Assembly (NCBI RefSeq): GCF_014764405.1
Contig: NZ_CP061725.1
Location: 434,001 to 498,000 of the forward strand
Source: Micromonospora craniellae
GTDB taxonomy: Bacteria > Actinomycetota > Actinomycetes > Mycobacteriales > Micromonosporaceae
Direction: 5' to 3'
DNA length: 64,000 bases
Of this stretch, positions 61,242 through 64,000 are shown in pieces. The position numbers and the translations under genes were made by a program. Below the pieces are notes generated by a model, which saw only the letters and a list, made by a program, of their open reading frames with translations, made no database searches and had not been told where the DNA came from. Positions within the stretch are counted from its first letter, which is position 1; each line of letters starts with the position of its first letter.

Positions 61242-62735
61242 TCAAAGCCGCCCCGCAGCGTCCCCACCTGGGCTGTCCCCGTGCTCATCGCTGCCGAGGC
61301 GCTGGCCGGCCGGGAGGCGATCCTGGCGGCCGTGGACCACCACCCCTTCTTCCGGCACACGGTGCCGCGCCACGCCCGGGTACGCGGCTGGCGACGCGGT
61401 GCGGCGGTGTGCTGGCGGCTGTCGTCGGCACAGTCGACGAACCGACGCCTTCCCGCTCACCTCGGTCCGCCTCGCCGGAGCGGCGGACGCCCCGCCGGAC
61501 GCGCGTGCGGCACGCCAGGCCGGCAGGTAGAGCGGCGCGGCCACGGCCAGCACCACCGCGCCGACCAGCATCGCCGTGCCCACTCCGGCCCGGTCGCCGA
61601 CGAAGCCGAGCACGACCCCGCCCAGCGCCCACGCCGGCATGGCCACCATCGAGTTCACCGAGATCACGCTGTTGCGGTAGGGACCGTCCACCTGCCGGTG
61701 CAGCAGTCCCATGTGCAGCGGATTGGACGCGCCGTGCACGGCGTAGCAGGCGAAGAAAGCGATCAGCACGCCGACCGGACCGGCGAACAGGGCCATGCCG
61801 ACGACCGTGACGCCCTGCACGATCCGCAGCAGGGCGGCACCGGGTGCGGCCCCCAGCCAGCGGATCAGCAGCGGGGTGAGCGCCGCACCACCGGCCGAGG
61901 CCAGCCAGGCCACGGTGTTGGCCGGGCCGAGCAGGGCGGCGGCCCGGTCGGGGTCGCCCACCACCTCGGCCAGCCGCACCGGCAGCAGACCCTCGAAGGT
62001 CATCATGCCGAAGCCCCAGAACAGCTCGACCGCGACCAACGCGAGCAGCACCCGGGACCGGCGCAGCAGGCCGAACGCCTCGCCCACCATGCGCGGCGCC
62101 GCGCGGACCGAGGACCGCAGCGCGCCCGCGCCGGCCGCCGGCCGCTGTTCCACCAGCAGCGCCAGCAACGCCACCAGGACGACGGCCTGCAACAGGACCG
62201 CGATCACGATCGGCGTGGTGAGCGCGCTGACCGGACCCACCGGGCCCAGGGCCACCAGCCCGCCGCTGAGCAGGGCGCCGGCCGCCATCGACAGGCCGAG
62301 GACCGTGCCACCCTGACCGAGCCCCTTCTCGTACGCGGCGTCCGGGTCGACGGCGAGCGTGCTGTTGACGTACCAGGACTCCAGCGGGCCGCTGTCCAGG
62401 GCACGGAACACGCCCTGCAACGCCCAGACGGCGGCCAGCAGGGCGAAGGAGTCGGCGACCACCAGCAGGGCCAGCGACACCAGGCCGACCACGTTCGCCA
62501 CCACCAGCACCGGCCTGCTGCCCAGCGCGTCGGCGAACCCACCGGTCGGCAGTTCCAGGGCGAGCACCACCACCCCCTGGGCGGCGACGGCCAGGCCGAT
62601 CTGGGTCAGGGTCAGTCCCCGCTCCTGCATGACCAGGATGGTCACCGGGATCATCAGACCGACCGGCAGCCACCGGAGCCCGTGCAGGACCAGGAAACGA
62701 CGGCGGATCTGGAGTACGGACAGGCCGTCCGTCAC
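61242..62735 (-). CDS. MFS transporter paired with an ArsR regulator
   Basis: The 497-residue product has about 12 membrane spans and major facilitator features. An early loop reads 'ELPTGGFADALGSRPVLVVA', close to the MFS motif A pattern, and a late 'SNPLHMGLLHRQVDGPYRNS' is typical of tetracycline-efflux-like actinobacterial exporters. The GTG start overlaps the regulator's stop (GTGA). The last 75 or so residues (after 'LYLPAWRAARASGG') are Arg/Pro/His-rich, without membrane character. That tail looks like read-through after loss of the original stop or a frameshift. The substrate is unknown. Confidence 0.8.
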   Translation of the reverse strand: MTDGLSVLQIRRRFLVLHGLRWLPVGLMIPVTILVMQERGLTLTQIGLAVAAQGVVVLALELPTGGFADALGSRPVLVVANVVGLVSLALLVVADSFALLAAVWALQGVFRALDSGPLESWYVNSTLAVDPDAAYEKGLGQGGTVLGLSMAAGALLSGGLVALGPVGPVSALTTPIVIAVLLQAVVLVALLALLVEQRPAAGAGALRSSVRAAPRMVGEAFGLLRRSRVLLALVAVELFWGFGMMTFEGLLPVRLAEVVGDPDRAAALLGPANTVAWLASAGGAALTPLLIRWLGAAPGAALLRIVQGVTVVGMALFAGPVGVLIAFFACYAVHGASNPLHMGLLHRQVDGPYRNSVISVNSMVAMPAWALGGVVLGFVGDRAGVGTAMLVGAVVLAVAAPLYLPAWRAARASGGASAAPARRTEVSGKASVRRLCRRQPPAHRRTASPAAYPGVARHRVPEEGVVVHGRQDRLPAGQRLGSDEHGDSPGGDAAGRL

Positions 62736-63325
62736 CGCTTCCCTCCCATCAGCAGCGGGTGGCTGGCCAGGACGACCTGCACCTGCTCGGCGCCGGGCAT
62801 GTCGGGGTCCGCCTCGGCGTGGTAGCGCTCGAGGATCTGCAACAGCTCCGCCTGGAGTTCCTTCAGCCGGGCAGCGGGGATGGTCAGGAAGACATCGCTC
62901 ATGCCGAAGGCGTCGCGCCACTCGGGCGACCACTGGTCGCGTACGGCGAACCACCGTTCCGCGTGCTCGACGAAGAGGCGTACCTGCTCGGTCTGGAACC
63001 ACTCGACCGCGGCCCGGGCGTCCGGGTCGTCGTCGAAGTCGGTGTTCTCGAAGCTCGTGACGTCGTGCGCGGCCCGCCACCAGCGTTGCCGCCCGCTACC
63101 CCGGTCGGGCTCCTCGACGACCAGGCCGACCTCGGCCAGCTGGCGCAGGTGGTAGCTGGTCGCGCCGGTGTTGGTGTCCAGCAGCTCGGCGAGGGTGGTG
63201 GCGGTCGCCGCCCCCTTCACCCGCAGCGCGCCGAGCAGCCGGGTACGCAGCGGGTGCGCCAACGCCCGGACCTGCCGATGGTCGATCCACACCCGTCGCG
63301 GTGCCGGCTTCTGCACGTCTCCCAT
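62732..63325 (-). CDS. ArsR-family winged-helix regulator
   Basis: The 197-residue protein has an ArsR/SmtB-like winged helix: 'ALAHPLRTRLLGALRVKGAA', 'TATTLAELLDTNTGATSYHL' (recognition helix) and 'LAEVGLVVEEPDRGSGRQRW' (wing). The C-terminal half is helical and lacks the Cys motifs of metal sensors, so a small-molecule ligand is likelier. The ATG at 63323-63325 is chosen; an upstream extension lies within the operator. The 43-bp nested palindrome 17 bp upstream is the likely autoregulatory site. It precedes the transporter with a GTGA overlap. Confidence 0.85.
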   Translation of the reverse strand: MGDVQKPAPRRVWIDHRQVRALAHPLRTRLLGALRVKGAATATTLAELLDTNTGATSYHLRQLAEVGLVVEEPDRGSGRQRWWRAAHDVTSFENTDFDDDPDARAAVEWFQTEQVRLFVEHAERWFAVRDQWSPEWRDAFGMSDVFLTIPAARLKELQAELLQILERYHAEADPDMPGAEQVQVVLASHPLLMGGKR

Positions 63326-63341
63326 GACCGCACGATAGCCG

Positions 63342-63384
63342 TGCACAGTTTCTGTGCACAACTGTTGTGCACAGAAACTGTGCA
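63342..63384. promoter_or_regulatory. Nested palindromic operator of the ArsR/MFS pair
   Basis: Bases 63342-63384 form a perfect 43-bp palindrome with 21-bp arms around one centre base at 63363. It contains three smaller palindromes in a row: GTGCACAG-TTT-CTGTGCAC, GTGCACAAC-T-GTTGTGCAC and GTGCACAG-AAA-CTGTGCA. TGTGCACA occurs again at the edge of the gap near 63420. Such repeated dyads fit cooperative binding of regulator dimers. It ends 17 bp before the ArsR start, so binding would block that promoter. Confidence 0.85.
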
Positions 63385-63499
63385 TCCAGGTTGAGCGCAA
63401 CCCCTTCGGTCGATCGGAGGTGTGCACAGGGGGCGAGAGGGCCAGCGACGCGTCGTGAGGTCAGCGGGGTGACCGCCCACCGACCTCACACGGCGTCGG

Positions 63500-64000
63500 T
63501 CAGGTGGGGTCGGCGACCGGGGCGGCCGGGCCGGCGGTGCCGGTGTGCGGGACCTGGGCGGGCTTGGGCTTGGCGTCGATGCCGGCCTCGGCACGCTGCT
63601 GCCCGGTGATCGGGGTGGGCGCGCCGGTCAGCGGGTCGAAACCGCCCCGCGTCTTCGGGAAGGCGATGACGTCGCGGATCGAGTCGACACCGGCGAGCAG
63701 CATGCAGACCCGGTCCCAGCCGAACGCGATGCCGCCGTGCGGGGGCGGGCCGTAGCTGAACGCCTCCAGCAGGAAGCCGAACTTGTCCTGCGCCTCCTCG
63801 GGCGTGATGCCGAGCAGCTCGAAGACCCGCTGCTGCACGTCACGGCGGTGGATACGGACCGAGCCGCCGCCGATCTCGTTGCCGTTGCAGACGATGTCGT
63901 ACGCGTAGGCCAGGGCCCGGTCCGGCGCCTCCTCGAAGCGGTCCATCCACTCGGCGTTCGGCGAGGTGAACGGGTGGTGCACGGCCGTCCAGCCACCGGC
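63500..64000 (-). CDS. aspS: Aspartyl-tRNA synthetase, C-terminal part
   Basis: The gene runs off the window end. The visible end of the protein has the class II motif 3 'GGIAFGWDRVCMLLAG', the bacterial AspRS features 'HHPFTSPN', 'AYDIVCNGNEIGGGSVRIH' and 'DVIAFPKTRGGFDPLTGAP', and a C-terminal Pro/Ala-rich tail. The start and the anticodon-binding domain are outside. The tail after 'TGAPTPIT' is normal for actinobacteria. Nothing abnormal is visible here, unlike the alaS-like gene. Confidence 0.95.
   Translation of the reverse strand, partial: AGGWTAVHHPFTSPNAEWMDRFEEAPDRALAYAYDIVCNGNEIGGGSVRIHRRDVQQRVFELLGITPEEAQDKFGFLLEAFSYGPPPHGGIAFGWDRVCMLLAGVDSIRDVIAFPKTRGGFDPLTGAPTPITGQQRAEAGIDAKPKPAQVPHTGTAGPAAPVADPT

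Noticed and set aside
59349..62825. 1158-residue plus-strand open frame
   Set aside because: It spans antisense of rarA, the small membrane protein and the MFS gene. The composition is that of a shadow frame in high-GC DNA, and the minus-strand genes have clear motifs.

Overview
The window is very GC-rich actinobacterial DNA with frequent GTG starts and ATGA/GTGA stop-start overlaps. It carries actinobacterial signature genes: bldD, mihF, a helicase-degenerate priA, septum-formation lipoproteins and a short rpoZ. Gene order and repeat style suggest Micromonosporaceae, probably Micromonospora or a close relative. Genus is an inference, because no alignment could be run. No tRNA, rRNA, CRISPR array or intact insertion sequence was seen.

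Layout. 1-3.1 kb holds an acyl-CoA oxidase tail, an unrecognised 217-residue protein with a hairpin terminator, a decayed XRE-type regulator and an intact XRE regulator. 3.3-8.8 kb holds the riboflavin operon ribD-ribE-ribBA-ribH behind an FMN riboswitch, then a response-regulator/GGDEF protein and rpe. 9.0-11.0 kb holds two tandem septum-formation lipoproteins on the plus strand. 11.0-21.0 kb is a housekeeping run: def-fmt-rsmB, a kinase with a ParB-like tail, and mihF-gmk-rpoZ-coaBC-metK-priA. 21.2-32.2 kb is the pyrimidine cluster pyrR-pyrB-pyrC-carA-carB-pyrD-pyrF, with bioA between pyrD and pyrF. A PyrR-type leader hairpin covers the pyrR ribosome binding site, and a 59-bp duplication precedes carA. 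bldD is divergent from pyrR and faces a 16-bp hairpin terminator shared with nusB.

33.0-37.5 kb holds nusB-efp and aroC-aroK-aroB-aroQ. The matching aroE lies 14 kb away at 51.5 kb. Between them is a glycan island, all on the minus strand: a secreted GH26-like hydrolase, a secreted beta-propeller, an acyltransferase, Wzz-, Wzy- and Wzx-type proteins, a sulfotransferase, a kinase-fold phosphotransferase, a split Alg14/Alg13-type glycosyltransferase and a GT2. It looks like a locus for a sulfated, possibly phosphorylated or acylated exopolysaccharide. No initiating sugar-phosphate transferase or sugar-nucleotide genes are present.

51.5-61 kb holds aroE-mltG-ruvX-alaS-(two small membrane proteins)-(a 1053-residue proline-rich membrane protein)-rarA. 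Two genes here are abnormal. aroE has about 110 residues of Gly/Ser/Val low-complexity sequence inserted between its domains. The gene at the alaS position has lost about two thirds of alanyl-tRNA synthetase by several in-frame deletions, including all class II catalytic motifs. The window ends with an MFS/ArsR pair governed by nested palindromes and the 3' end of aspS.

The observations most worth following are the deleted alaS, the aroE insertion, the sharp codon-usage shift inside metK, the glycan island, the Arg-rich uORF made by the carA duplication, and the ArsR operator.
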